From Desulfomonile sp. (GTDB taxonomy: Bacteria; Desulfobacterota; Desulfomonilia; Desulfomonilales; Desulfomonilaceae): a DNA stretch of 10,000 nucleotides. Every line of letters starts with the position of its first letter. The stretch's first letter is position 1. A model generated the notes under the pieces. That model worked only from the letters and a program-made list of their open reading frames with translations. It had not been told where the DNA came from and did not search any database. A program made the translations under genes and the position numbers. The DNA lies in the NCBI GenBank assembly GCA_020216785.1, contig JAIWNO010000060.1, forward strand, positions 1-10,000. Direction: 5' to 3'. Positions 1-6,821 of the stretch are shown here, piece by piece.

Positions 1-753
1 GCGTACCTGCTCACCCCGCCTGAAACACTCATGACGTCGGACGCAGTGAAACGCCTGGCTGTGGTTCAGGAACATTCGGAGCTGGGACAAGGATTCAGGA
101 TAGCGATGCGGGACATGGAGATCCGCGGTGCGGGCAGCATCTTGGGCACGTCGCAATCCGGTCACGTGGCCCAGGTCGGGTACGAGATGTATCTCGAGAT
201 TCTCGAGCAGGCCATCGCGGAGATCAAGGGCGAGGAACAGCCTCCGCGGATCGATCCGGAGATTCGTCTCAAGATAGAAGCGTTCATCCCGGAGGATTGC
301 GTGCCCGATCCTCAGCAGCGAATGAACCTTTACAAGCGGCTCTCACGAGCGGAGCACGAGTCGGAGATCGACGGGATCGAGGACGAGATCCTCGACCTCT
401 ATGGCAGGGCGCCGGATCAGCTGACCAACCTCTTACGGATCATGCGGATACGGTTGGCCATGAAAGAGATTCGAGCTACCCGGCTGGATTACAACGGCAG
501 CGATCTCGTGGTCACGTTCGATTCCGAGACCCCTGTCAGGCCGGAGCATCTCGTTATCTGGGCACAGCAGTCGCCGCAACGCGTTCGGCTGCTTCCGGGA
601 GATCGGCTTGCATTCCGCATAGGCGCTGTCGATTCGGATCAACGCATACAGAAATCGTTCGAGCTGACGGCACGATTAAAAGAGTCTACCCAGTCCGGCC
701 ACATGGCGCCATTGCTGAGTGAAGGGAACTCCGCTACAATCCGGACGGCATAA
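1..753 (+). CDS. mfd: Transcription-repair coupling factor Mfd, C-terminal part (5' end outside window)
   Basis: Mfd is a cytoplasmic ATP-driven translocase that displaces RNA polymerase stalled at DNA lesions and recruits UvrA. The window opens in frame inside the second helicase domain (first residues AYLLTPPETL), so only the last 250 residues are present. Residues 29-45 (LGQGFRIAM.DMEIRGAG) match the TRG motif that couples ATP hydrolysis to translocation in Mfd and RecG. Residues from about 83 to 215 (start RIDPEIRLKIEAFIPEDCVP) fit the C-terminal TRCF/D7 domain, which masks the UvrA-binding surface in the resting enzyme. The stop is TAA at 751-753. The next gene starts 47 bases downstream on the same strand, so co-transcription is plausible. 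The motif match is unambiguous, and the protein looks intact to its C-terminus. Its missing start is only an effect of the window edge. Confidence 0.96.
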   Translation, partial: AYLLTPPETLMTSDAVKRLAVVQEHSELGQGFRIAMRDMEIRGAGSILGTSQSGHVAQVGYEMYLEILEQAIAEIKGEEQPPRIDPEIRLKIEAFIPEDCVPDPQQRMNLYKRLSRAEHESEIDGIEDEILDLYGRAPDQLTNLLRIMRIRLAMKEIRATRLDYNGSDLVVTFDSETPVRPEHLVIWAQQSPQRVRLLPGDRLAFRIGAVDSDQRIQKSFELTARLKESTQSGHMAPLLSEGNSATIRTA

Positions 754-800
754 CCGGAGCACGGCTTCAAGCTCTGCGGTTGCCGCACTGCGCAGGAATC

Positions 801-2045
801 ATGAAGCGTACGATCTTGCTGGTATCTTGCCTTATCGTTCTCGCCTTGTGGAACTCTGCGGCCCACGCAGCCGAGTTGTACAAGGATCGGCTGGTCGCGG
901 TGGTAAATGGCGATGTGATTCTGTTCTCCGACTTGGAAAAGCAGAAGCAACCCCTCACGCGGAGCCTCTCCGTGCTCCCAATCCCAGTGACACCCCCGGG
1001 GAAATGGCCCACCGAGAAAGAGATACTCGATGAGCTTATTATTATCAAGCTTCTCGAACAGGAAGCGGCTCGCAAGGGCGTCACCGTCGAAGACCAAGCG
1101 GTCGACGCATCCATCGACTCGATCCGCCAAAGAAACAACCTGACCCACGATCAGTTTGTTCTCTATCTCGCGGCGAACGGCGCCAACTACGCTGACTACC
1201 GCCAAATGATGAAGCGTCAGTTCGTCCTGCGGAAGCTGATTCAGTTGGAAGTCGGGCAAAAGATTGCTCTCAGTGAAGAGGATGCTCAGAATTACTTCAA
1301 GGGGCATCGGGATCGGATCGAGGAGGAGTACAAAAGCCTCGCGGAACCCGAAGCGCCACGTTCCCCGGAAGAAGAGCCCAAACCGGAAATCCCGACTCAC
1401 GAGACGATCTACGTCGGCGGCAAAGTCAGGCTAAGGCAAATTACGCTATCGTTGCCCGCGGACGCCACCACCAAGAAAAAACAAGAGGTAATCGCCAAGG
1501 CAAAGAAAATTATGCAAGACGTGCAAACGGGTGCGGACTTCGCAGAACTTGCCAAGAAATATTCGGATGACGCTTACGCCAAGAGCGGCGGAGATCTCGG
1601 GACTATGGACTTTAAGGGTCTCCGCCCGGAACTCCAGCAAATGGTCCAGCGTATGAAGAAGGGCTCGGTAACGCCGCCGATCACGAGCAGGAACGGCCTG
1701 CTGATTTTCTATCTCGCGGATGAGAGCGGCCGCACCCCAAAGCAAGTGCCTATTCCGGACAAGGTCCGCAAGCAGTTGGAGAACCAGTGGAAGGAGGCCA
1801 TGAAGAAGCGGGGGGCTCGAAACGCCCCTAATCCCGGAAAAGCCGATAAGACCGATGTGGAGACCGCCAAGGAAAAGGATCGCCCGGTGCAGAATCTCGG
1901 TATCCTCTCCGCAGAGGATGAAAAGGAATACCGTAAGGCGAGAGAAAAGGTTTACACGATCCTGAGAACGCAAAAGATCAAGGAGCGCATGAACCAGTGG
2001 ATCGAGGAACTCAAGAAAAATTCGATCATAGACGTCAAACTCTGA
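801..2045 (+). CDS. SurA-like periplasmic peptidyl-prolyl cis-trans isomerase, single parvulin domain
   Basis: This is a 414-residue secreted chaperone/isomerase expected to assist folding of outer-membrane proteins in the periplasm. Residues 1-23 form a Sec signal peptide (MKR, hydrophobic core, AHA before AELY). Next comes a SurA-type N-terminal chaperone domain beginning LYKDRLVAVVNGDVILFSDL. A charged, proline-rich linker follows at about 170-200, then one PpiC/parvulin domain at about 203-306 (VRLRQITL, FAELAKKYSDD, SGGDLG, V.PPI). The C-terminal helix ends KERMNQWIEELKK, as in SurA. E. coli SurA has two parvulin domains in a similar length; here I can find only one. ATG at 801 is preferred to the TTG seven codons upstream because it follows GCAGGA at good spacing and directly begins the signal peptide. 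A cysteine at residue 10 lies inside the hydrophobic core and does not form a convincing lipobox. The placement between mfd and mreB suggests co-transcription. Confidence 0.9.
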   Translation: MKRTILLVSCLIVLALWNSAAHAAELYKDRLVAVVNGDVILFSDLEKQKQPLTRSLSVLPIPVTPPGKWPTEKEILDELIIIKLLEQEAARKGVTVEDQAVDASIDSIRQRNNLTHDQFVLYLAANGANYADYRQMMKRQFVLRKLIQLEVGQKIALSEEDAQNYFKGHRDRIEEEYKSLAEPEAPRSPEEEPKPEIPTHETIYVGGKVRLRQITLSLPADATTKKKQEVIAKAKKIMQDVQTGADFAELAKKYSDDAYAKSGGDLGTMDFKGLRPELQQMVQRMKKGSVTPPITSRNGLLIFYLADESGRTPKQVPIPDKVRKQLENQWKEAMKKRGARNAPNPGKADKTDVETAKEKDRPVQNLGILSAEDEKEYRKAREKVYTILRTQKIKERMNQWIEELKKNSIIDVKL

Positions 2046-2072
2046 TGGATCCCCACCTCTGAAAGATAGCTG

Positions 2073-3104
2073 ATGCTCATCGATTGGCTGGCGTCCAAAC
2101 TATCCAAAGATCTCGCCATTGATCTTGGCACTGCCAATACGCTTGTCTATGCAGGCGGAAAAGGGATCGTCCTCAACGAGCCTTCCGTTGTGGCGATTCG
2201 CAAGCGCGACCGCCGCCACTCCGAGGTTTGGATCGGCGAAGAAGCAAAAAAAATGATTGGTCGCGTGCCCGGCTCCATCGAAGTGTACCGACCATTGCGC
2301 GAAGGTGTCATCGCCAATTTTGAGATCGCCAGCCTCATGCTCAAGTACTTCATCCAGAAGGTCCATAACCGAAGGTCTTTCGTGCGGCCGCGGGTGATTG
2401 TCTCTGTCCCGTCCGGAGTGACACCGGTGGAGCGCCGGGCGGTGCGGGATTCCACGCTGAACGCAGGGGCCCATGAGGTGTTCATAGTGGACGAAGCAAT
2501 GGCCGCCGCAATGGGCGCCGGCCTGCCGGTCACCGAGCCGATGAGCAACATGATCGTGGACATCGGCGGCGGGACCACCGAAGTGGCTATCATCTCCTTA
2601 ACCGGTGTAGTTTACAGCAATTCCTTGAAGATAGCCGGCGACAAGCTTGATCAGGACATCCTCAACTATATCCGCAAGCGTTTCAACATTCTGATCGGGC
2701 CGACCACCGCGGAGCAGATCAAAATTCTGATTGGCCGCGCCTACATGGACGGAGAGGAAGAGGTGGTGGACGTGAAAGGTCGGGACCTCATGGACGGAAT
2801 TCCCAAGACCATCACGGTGAGCGCCTCGGATATCTGCATGGCCATCATGGATTCGGTAAACCAGATCGTCGACAACGTGAAACAAGCCCTAGAGCAGTGC
2901 CCACCGGAACTCGCAGCGGACATCATCGACACGGGCATCGTACTCACCGGAGGAGGTTCGCTCCTTAGGGACCTTGACGCGCGCGTCCGCCGGGAGATCG
3001 GTGTCCCGGTAGTGGTTCCCGACGACCCACTCTCCACGGTCGCACGAGGCGCAGGCAAGATGCTCGAGGATATCGAGCTGCTCAGGGAAATCGCCTACAG
3101 TTGA
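2073..3104 (+). CDS. mreB: Rod shape-determining protein MreB (bacterial actin)
   Basis: This 343-residue actin-family ATPase polymerises on the inner face of the cytoplasmic membrane and directs the elongasome (cell-wall synthesis along the sidewall). The order of actin motifs is complete: phosphate-1 loop DLGTANT at residues 17-23, connect-1 region DEAMAAAMGAG at about 140-150, phosphate-2 loop DIGGGTTE at 163-170, and adenosine motif GIVLTGGGSLL at 288-298. The N-terminus MLIDWLASKL is a short amphipathic stretch with Trp and Leu, consistent with the membrane-binding helix of Gram-negative MreB. Length is normal for the family. ATG at 2073 is 27 bases after the upstream stop, with only a weak purine-rich (GAAAGA) ribosome site. 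mreC and mreD do not follow; the next gene is convergent, so mreB ends this transcription unit. Confidence 0.97.
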   Translation: MLIDWLASKLSKDLAIDLGTANTLVYAGGKGIVLNEPSVVAIRKRDRRHSEVWIGEEAKKMIGRVPGSIEVYRPLREGVIANFEIASLMLKYFIQKVHNRRSFVRPRVIVSVPSGVTPVERRAVRDSTLNAGAHEVFIVDEAMAAAMGAGLPVTEPMSNMIVDIGGGTTEVAIISLTGVVYSNSLKIAGDKLDQDILNYIRKRFNILIGPTTAEQIKILIGRAYMDGEEEVVDVKGRDLMDGIPKTITVSASDICMAIMDSVNQIVDNVKQALEQCPPELAADIIDTGIVLTGGGSLLRDLDARVRREIGVPVVVPDDPLSTVARGAGKMLEDIELLREIAYS

Positions 3105-3105
3105 C

Positions 3106-3128
3106 GATCGCTTGGTCCCTCAGCGATC
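3106..3128. repeat. Perfect 7-bp inverted repeat at the convergent mreB/hydrolase junction
   Basis: GATCGCT at 3106-3112 and AGCGATC at 3122-3128 are exact reverse complements separated by 9 bases. The structure spans the 15-base gap between the mreB stop and the stop codon of the leftward hydrolase gene, which lies within it (3122-3120). A hairpin could form in either transcript, so a bidirectional terminator or 3'-end stabiliser is possible. There is no T-run on either side, so it is not a standard intrinsic terminator. Confidence 0.4.
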
Positions 3129-3896
3129 CAGCTGCGACAGGAACTCCTTCAGACACCGGTTGAATTCGACAGGCTGCTCAATCATGACCAAGTGCCCCGC
3201 TGCCGGTATCACGTCGAGCCGCGCGCCTGCAATCTTGTCTTTCAGGAATTGAGAATACTTCGGCGGGGTCAGGCGATCCTGCTCTCCCACAATGATCCAC
3301 GTCGGGACCGAGATCTCGGCAATCCGTTCCATCACATCGAAGCGGTCGCACGCGCTCAAGTCGCCGTGAACGAGTTCCGCCGAAGTTTTCTTGAACTTCT
3401 CGTTGAGAGCGGAATAGATCGCGGGATCAGGATCGAGCCTCAACGCAAAATCCGCTAGCATTTCAAGGGCCTTCGCCGGCGCCATTTGAAGTCCGTTAAG
3501 AAAATCGGTGTTCACCCTCAACCGCGCGCCGCCCCCAACGATGCCCAGGGCTTCGAGCCACGGCTTTCCTTCAAGCGCTATCCATTGGGTGATGGCGCTG
3601 CCCAGCGAGCACCCCACCAACACTACCTTGCGCAGGCCGAGCGCGTCAATGAAGTCGCACGTCCACCGCGCGTACGCGTCAACCGCAGTTTCTCCCGGGG
3701 GGTCAGACGCACCGTGGCCGGGCAGCTCCAACGCAACCATAGTGGCCACGTTCGCCAAGCCGTCCAGCTGTGCGCGCCAATCTTCCCGATCGCCTCCGGA
3801 GCCGTGGATGAATACCACGGCGCGGGGCGACGGATCAAAATCTCTTGGCTGAGCTTCATATCCGATCTTACGTCCCTGGATGACCACTTCCGGCAT
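3120..3896 (-). CDS. Alpha/beta-fold hydrolase with complete catalytic triad
   Basis: This 258-residue soluble alpha/beta hydrolase has no signal peptide. The oxyanion-hole motif HGSGG is at residues 31-35 and the nucleophile elbow GCSLG puts the serine at residue 97. The acid is likely Asp207 in GEQDRLTPP and the base His235 in AAGHLVMIEQP. All triad members are in the order and spacing expected for the family, so an active esterase, lipase or C-C hydrolase-type enzyme is likely. Nothing in the sequence fixes the substrate. A GTG start two codons earlier (3902) is possible, but ATG at 3896 sits correctly behind GAGAGG on the leftward strand, while the GTG falls inside that site. The gene lies about 250 bases downstream of glgC on the same strand and converges on mreB. 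Whether it is co-transcribed with glgC is unclear. Confidence 0.9.
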   Translation of the reverse strand: MPEVVIQGRKIGYEAQPRDFDPSPRAVVFIHGSGGDREDWRAQLDGLANVATMVALELPGHGASDPPGETAVDAYARWTCDFIDALGLRKVVLVGCSLGSAITQWIALEGKPWLEALGIVGGGARLRVNTDFLNGLQMAPAKALEMLADFALRLDPDPAIYSALNEKFKKTSAELVHGDLSACDRFDVMERIAEISVPTWIIVGEQDRLTPPKYSQFLKDKIAGARLDVIPAAGHLVMIEQPVEFNRCLKEFLSQLDR

Positions 3897-4145
3897 GAGC
3901 ACCTCTCACTTGAATAGGCATTTGAACGGGTGACGAAGGTATCGAGCAACAGTGTAAGTATCGGTCCTTGTATGGCAAGGTATTTCTTATGAGACCGAGG
4001 CAGCCATCCGCCGCAAAAGAACGCACCCAAACGGGCCACGAGAGCACTTTTCACCGCCTCACGAACAATGTCATCAAAGCTGTTTCTTGGCTGGAGAGCT
4101 TGGCGCAGCCCGACTTCATCGACAGAGGGCGACAACAACACCGGA

Positions 4146-5390
4146 CTACGCAGGATTGATTCCGCGCTGAACCACCACCACGCCGCCCGGCGAGATCGTG
4201 AATCGCTTGCCATCCGCTTCCGGATCGTATCCGATGATGGTTCCTTCCGGAATATGCACGTCCTTATCGATGATCGCCTTCCGAATTCGTGAGCGGCGTC
4301 CGACGTTGACGCTGTCCAGAAGTACCGAATCTTCCACAAAGCTGTATGAGTTCACACGCACATTGGGCGACAGCACCGACCGCAACACCTTGCCCCCCGA
4401 CACGATGCATCCGCCTGAAACGATCGAATCAAGCACAGTGCCGACCCGGTCCATCTCTTCTCCCGGCCCTCCCGCAAATACGGTCTTGGCAGGGGGGACT
4501 TGCTCCTGGTACGTCCTTATCGGCCACCGGCTGTCATACAGATTGCACTGCGGAGACACGGAAATCAGATCCATGTTCGCCTCCCAGTATGCGTCGAGGG
4601 TTCCGATGTCCCGCCAGTATGTGCTCTCGGGATTACGCGCCTCCCGGAATGCGTGCACGTACACTCTGTGTTTTCCTATCATGCGAGGGACGATGTTCTT
4701 TCCAAAGTCGTGATCTCCAGTCGGACTTTTCGCGTCCGCGATAACCTGCCGGACAAGCACGTCGGTCTTGAAGATATACACTCCCATGGAAACAAAAGAC
4801 TTGTCAGGCTTGCCCGGAATTGGTTTCGGGTCGGCCGGCTTCTCCTCCCAGTCGGTTATCCTGAATTCCTCGTCGCACCCGATGATGCCGAACGCGCTGG
4901 CCTTGGAGCGCTCGATCTCCACACCCGCGATGGTGAGGTCCGCGTTCTTCTCCATATGGAATGCGAGCATCTCGTTGTAGTCCATTTTGTACACATGGTC
5001 CCCGGACAGGATCAACGTGCGTTCGGGCCTCTCTCGTTGCAGTATGTGGATATTCTGAAAGATACTGTCCGCTGTGCCGCGGTACCACCGATCCATAACG
5101 CGTTGTTGCGGAGGGACGCATTCGATGAACTCACCCAACTCGTGGCTGAAGATATTCCAACCAAGTCGGATGTGCCGATTCAGCGACACCGACCGGTACT
5201 GGGTGAGCACATAGATGCGACGGATGCCGGAATTGAGGCAGTTCGAAAGCGTGAAATCCACAATGCGGTAGATCCCCCCGAATCGGACAGCCGGCTTGGC
5301 GAAATCTTTGGTCAGCGGATAAAGGCGTTCTCCTTTGCCGCCGGCCATGAGAATACAGAGGGTGTTCGCCATTTCGTCCGCAAGTCTCAT
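4146..5390 (-). CDS. glgC: Glucose-1-phosphate adenylyltransferase (ADP-glucose pyrophosphorylase)
   Basis: GlgC converts glucose-1-phosphate and ATP to ADP-glucose and pyrophosphate, the committed and usually allosterically controlled step of bacterial glycogen synthesis. The 414-residue protein has the nucleotidyltransferase domain first: LMAGGKGERLYPLT at 14-27, RIVDFTLSNCLNSGI at 42-56, GTADS at 105-109, and SGDHVYKMD at 129-137 with the presumed metal-binding Asp131. WEEKPADP is at 181-188, its lysine 184 matching the glucose-1-phosphate-binding lysine of E. coli GlgC, and YWRDIGTLDAYWEAN is at 258-272. A left-handed beta-helix domain follows from about 315 to 414. The ATG at 5390 overlaps the stop of the upstream receiver gene (ATGA), favouring it as a translationally coupled start. 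An ATG at 5372 would give the more conventional N-terminus MANTLCILMAGG. The position equivalent to E. coli activator-site Lys39 appears to be Ile40. Confidence 0.95.
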   Translation of the reverse strand: MRLADEMANTLCILMAGGKGERLYPLTKDFAKPAVRFGGIYRIVDFTLSNCLNSGIRRIYVLTQYRSVSLNRHIRLGWNIFSHELGEFIECVPPQQRVMDRWYRGTADSIFQNIHILQRERPERTLILSGDHVYKMDYNEMLAFHMEKNADLTIAGVEIERSKASAFGIIGCDEEFRITDWEEKPADPKPIPGKPDKSFVSMGVYIFKTDVLVRQVIADAKSPTGDHDFGKNIVPRMIGKHRVYVHAFREARNPESTYWRDIGTLDAYWEANMDLISVSPQCNLYDSRWPIRTYQEQVPPAKTVFAGGPGEEMDRVGTVLDSIVSGGCIVSGGKVLRSVLSPNVRVNSYSFVEDSVLLDSVNVGRRSRIRKAIIDKDVHIPEGTIIGYDPEADGKRFTISPGGVVVVQRGINPA

Positions 5391-5740
5391 GTGCCTATTA
5401 ACCTCTTGATTTCGTGTATCAATTTGCTGCTATCCGAGGACTTCACGACATACCCGTCCGCCTGCCACGCGGTGTAGTTGTCCTGGTAGTGACTGTACGC
5501 CGTATTGAGGATTACCGGTATATGCTTGTCTCCTCCCACGAGCCGCTCAAGTGTTTCAATCCCATCCATTCCCGGCATCTGGATGTCGAGCACGATGAGA
5601 TCGGGAGGATCCTCTTCTACTGAGGAGAGGGCTTCCTTTCCTGATCGCGCTACGCTGACCGCGTAGCCCTCATCTTCTAAGTCCCTCTTGTACAGCTCGC
5701 AGATGTGCACCTCGTCGTCCACAACGAGTATACGTTTCAT
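5387..5740 (-). CDS. Single-domain (CheY-like) response regulator
   Basis: This 117-residue protein consists only of a receiver domain and has no DNA-binding or enzymatic output domain. The phosphorylation machinery is complete: acidic pair Asp8-Asp9, phospho-acceptor Asp52 in LDIQMPGMDG, the Thr80 switch residue in LNTAY, and Lys100 in YVVKSSD. It should receive phosphate from a histidine kinase outside this window and act by protein-protein contact or as a phosphorelay intermediate. The ATG at 5740 follows GAGG with seven bases between, a good ribosome site. The stop TGA overlaps the glgC start as ATGA, so the two are probably co-transcribed and translationally coupled. That suggests, but does not show, a link between a sensory relay and carbon storage. 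The upstream leader is about 250 bases with no other gene. Confidence 0.93.
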   Translation of the reverse strand: MKRILVVDDEVHICELYKRDLEDEGYAVSVARSGKEALSSVEEDPPDLIVLDIQMPGMDGIETLERLVGGDKHIPVILNTAYSHYQDNYTAWQADGYVVKSSDSSKLIHEIKRLIGT

Positions 5741-5782
5741 CGTTTCGCCTCGTCGTAAGGTCCGGCCCCCTCCCCTCCGGCA

Positions 5783-5822
5783 CTCGGCGCTCCAAAAACG
5801 AAAGCCCCCACGCGGCGCCGAG
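5783..5822. repeat. 8-bp GC-rich inverted repeat in the leader of the response regulator gene
   Basis: CTCGGCGC at 5783-5790 and GCGCCGAG at 5815-5822 are exact reverse complements with 24 bases between. In the leftward transcript the loop contains a G-run and a T-run (GTTTTTGG). The repeat lies 43-82 bases upstream of the regulator start. It could fold in the 5' UTR and influence translation or attenuation, or it may be incidental in GC-rich sequence. Confidence 0.3.
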
Positions 5823-5908
5823 CCTCAGCAAACCGCTGTACCAGGGAGAGTGAAAATGTCCACGTTGCCGCAAGCGCCTGACAATCACCCCATCATGACA
5901 ATGAGACC

Positions 5909-5937
5909 ATCATCATGAATCGGGAGAACCATGTCAA
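5909..5937 (-). promoter_or_regulatory. Candidate sigma-70-type promoter for the response regulator-glgC unit
   Basis: On the leftward strand there is a perfect -35 hexamer TTGACA (5937-5932), a 17-base spacer, and GATGAT (5914-5909), which matches four of six -10 positions. Initiation would be near 5902, giving a leader of about 160 bases before the regulator ATG. The site lies in the non-coding gap downstream of the lipoprotein gene. This is a pattern match only. Confidence 0.35.
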
Positions 5938-5964
5938 CCCGAAAGCAACCAGGAGGCTTTACGA

Positions 5965-5996
5965 GAAAAATATGCACAATTGAAATCAAGATTTCA
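5965..5996 (-). terminator. Possible weak terminator at the end of the lipid-transport operon
   Basis: TGAAATC (5981-5987) and GATTTCA (5990-5996) are an exact 7-bp inverted repeat around two bases, overlapping the stop codon of the lipoprotein gene. Read leftward, a T-run (TTTTT) follows at 5969-5965, about 11 bases beyond the stem. The stem is AT-rich, the usable loop would be only four bases and the T-run is distant, so this is a poor intrinsic terminator at best. Confidence 0.2.
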
Positions 5997-6737
5997 GCGT
6001 CGAAAAGCCGATCCGTTGGAAGATGGGGCTTGCCGAACTTTCGGAGAAGCCTCTTGGGAGCGTTGTCGCACTGCTTGGCTCTTTCCTCTCACCGCGGCAG
6101 AGATATCCTCGATCAGTTCCTGTGAGAGTCTCCCTACAGCACGGTTTAAAGCCTCGACGATTGCCTCAGGTCCAGCGTCTTTGGACTCGATCTCGATCGG
6201 ATAAGTCCTCTTGAGAATGGTTTTGTCCGCTCCCAACGGCACTCCGAAATCGGTCAACGTGGCCTTGACCGTGATGGATGCCGTAGCCTTCCCACCCCTC
6301 TGCACGCCTTTCATCTCGAGCACGGTTCCCTCAAGGGCATAGCGATAACGCACAGGGCTGAACTGTCCGACGGTCTTCTCAAAAATACCGGCTTCGCTGA
6401 GATCGCGTTCAATAAGATCGGTAATCATGTCCGCGGGGCTGCGAGACCACCGGTGTGCACGCACCGCCTGCTCCTTCGATTGAGGCCCCGTCACCACGAG
6501 GTAATCCGGGTCCACCTCCGGCCCGAGAAGGAATCGATAAATCATGACGGTATGGGGAACTGCCGCTGAAGCGCCCTTGGGACGAACCGGATAGTCGAGG
6601 GCATGGTACATGATCGCTTCTCTGCTTACAGTCGCGCACCCCGCGAACAAGAGGATGCCGCCTGCCATCAGGAGCCACGCGAAGGCGACCGATTGAACCA
6701 TGCGGTTGAGCATGAACCGGTTCCGGGCAACGAACAT
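5994..6737 (-). CDS. ABC-type transport auxiliary lipoprotein (PqiC/YmbA-like)
   Basis: This 247-residue predicted lipoprotein resembles the ABC transport auxiliary family that includes E. coli PqiC. A hydrophobic signal segment ends in the lipobox FAGC, with the lipidated cysteine at residue 34. The mature domain opens with YHALDYP and contains HRWSRSPADMITDLIERDL at 95-113, the most recognisable family stretch, followed by alternating strands (RYRYALEGTVLEMK) typical of the fold. The C-terminal 25 or so residues are basic and Ser/Gln-rich, probably disordered. The ATG at 6737 has no clear ribosome site; ATGs at 6713 and 6701 would give shorter, more usual signal peptides, so the start is uncertain. 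It is last in the mlaE-mlaF-mlaD operon, 84 bases after mlaD. By analogy with PqiC it would sit in the outer membrane and contact the MCE protein. That role is inferred. Confidence 0.8.
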   Translation of the reverse strand: MFVARNRFMLNRMVQSVAFAWLLMAGGILLFAGCATVSREAIMYHALDYPVRPKGASAAVPHTVMIYRFLLGPEVDPDYLVVTGPQSKEQAVRAHRWSRSPADMITDLIERDLSEAGIFEKTVGQFSPVRYRYALEGTVLEMKGVQRGGKATASITVKATLTDFGVPLGADKTILKRTYPIEIESKDAGPEAIVEALNRAVGRLSQELIEDISAAVRGKSQAVRQRSQEASPKVRQAPSSNGSAFRR

Positions 6738-6753
6738 ACGAGGAAATTCGGTT

Positions 6754-6782
6754 ACGGCGTCGAAGTCACAAAGACTCGCCGT
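6754..6782. other. Bulged 10-bp stem-loop between mlaD and the lipoprotein gene
   Basis: On the plus strand, ACGGCG (6754-6759) pairs with CGCCGT (6777-6782). Inside it, AGTC (6764-6767) pairs with GACT (6773-6776) around a 5-base loop, leaving TCGA (6760-6763) as a bulge. It starts 17 bases upstream of the lipoprotein start and no T-run follows in the leftward direction. An mRNA processing or stability element, or a translation-modulating hairpin, fits better than a terminator. Confidence 0.35.
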
Positions 6783-6821
6783 CCCTTTCCGTAGCGTAAA
6801 ACCATCCCACTCGAATTCGAA

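Noticed and set aside
639..1400. 253-codon open frame opposite the SurA-like gene
   Set aside because: It is antisense to a gene with clear domains and a signal peptide, and its translation shows no recognisable motif.
3966..3980. CCTTG-TATGG-CAAGG hairpin followed by TATTTCTT on the plus strand
   Set aside because: The short 5-bp stem would terminate rightward transcription, but no rightward gene ends there.
3897..4145. Gap after glgC that stays open leftward (GTG at about 4138) with a plausible-looking peptide including SFDDIVREAVKSALV
   Set aside because: The frame has no stop in the gap and runs about 270 bases into the hydrolase gene in another frame, with no ribosome site except glgC proximity. 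A decayed or frameshifted gene cannot be excluded, but I see nothing to name.
4500..5477. 325-codon open frame opposite glgC
   Set aside because: It mirrors a strongly supported glgC in GC-rich DNA, and its translation is full of His, Val and Arg runs typical of antisense shadows.
5931..6125. 64-codon rightward frame with GGGAG before its ATG
   Set aside because: It overlaps the 3' part of the lipoprotein gene for more than 130 bases, has no recognisable motif, and its start lies on the -35 candidate of the opposite strand.
6811..6820. 10-bp palindrome TCGAATTCGA just after the mlaD stop
   Set aside because: A lone 10-bp palindrome is expected by chance at this scale and is not placed before a gene start or followed by a T-run.
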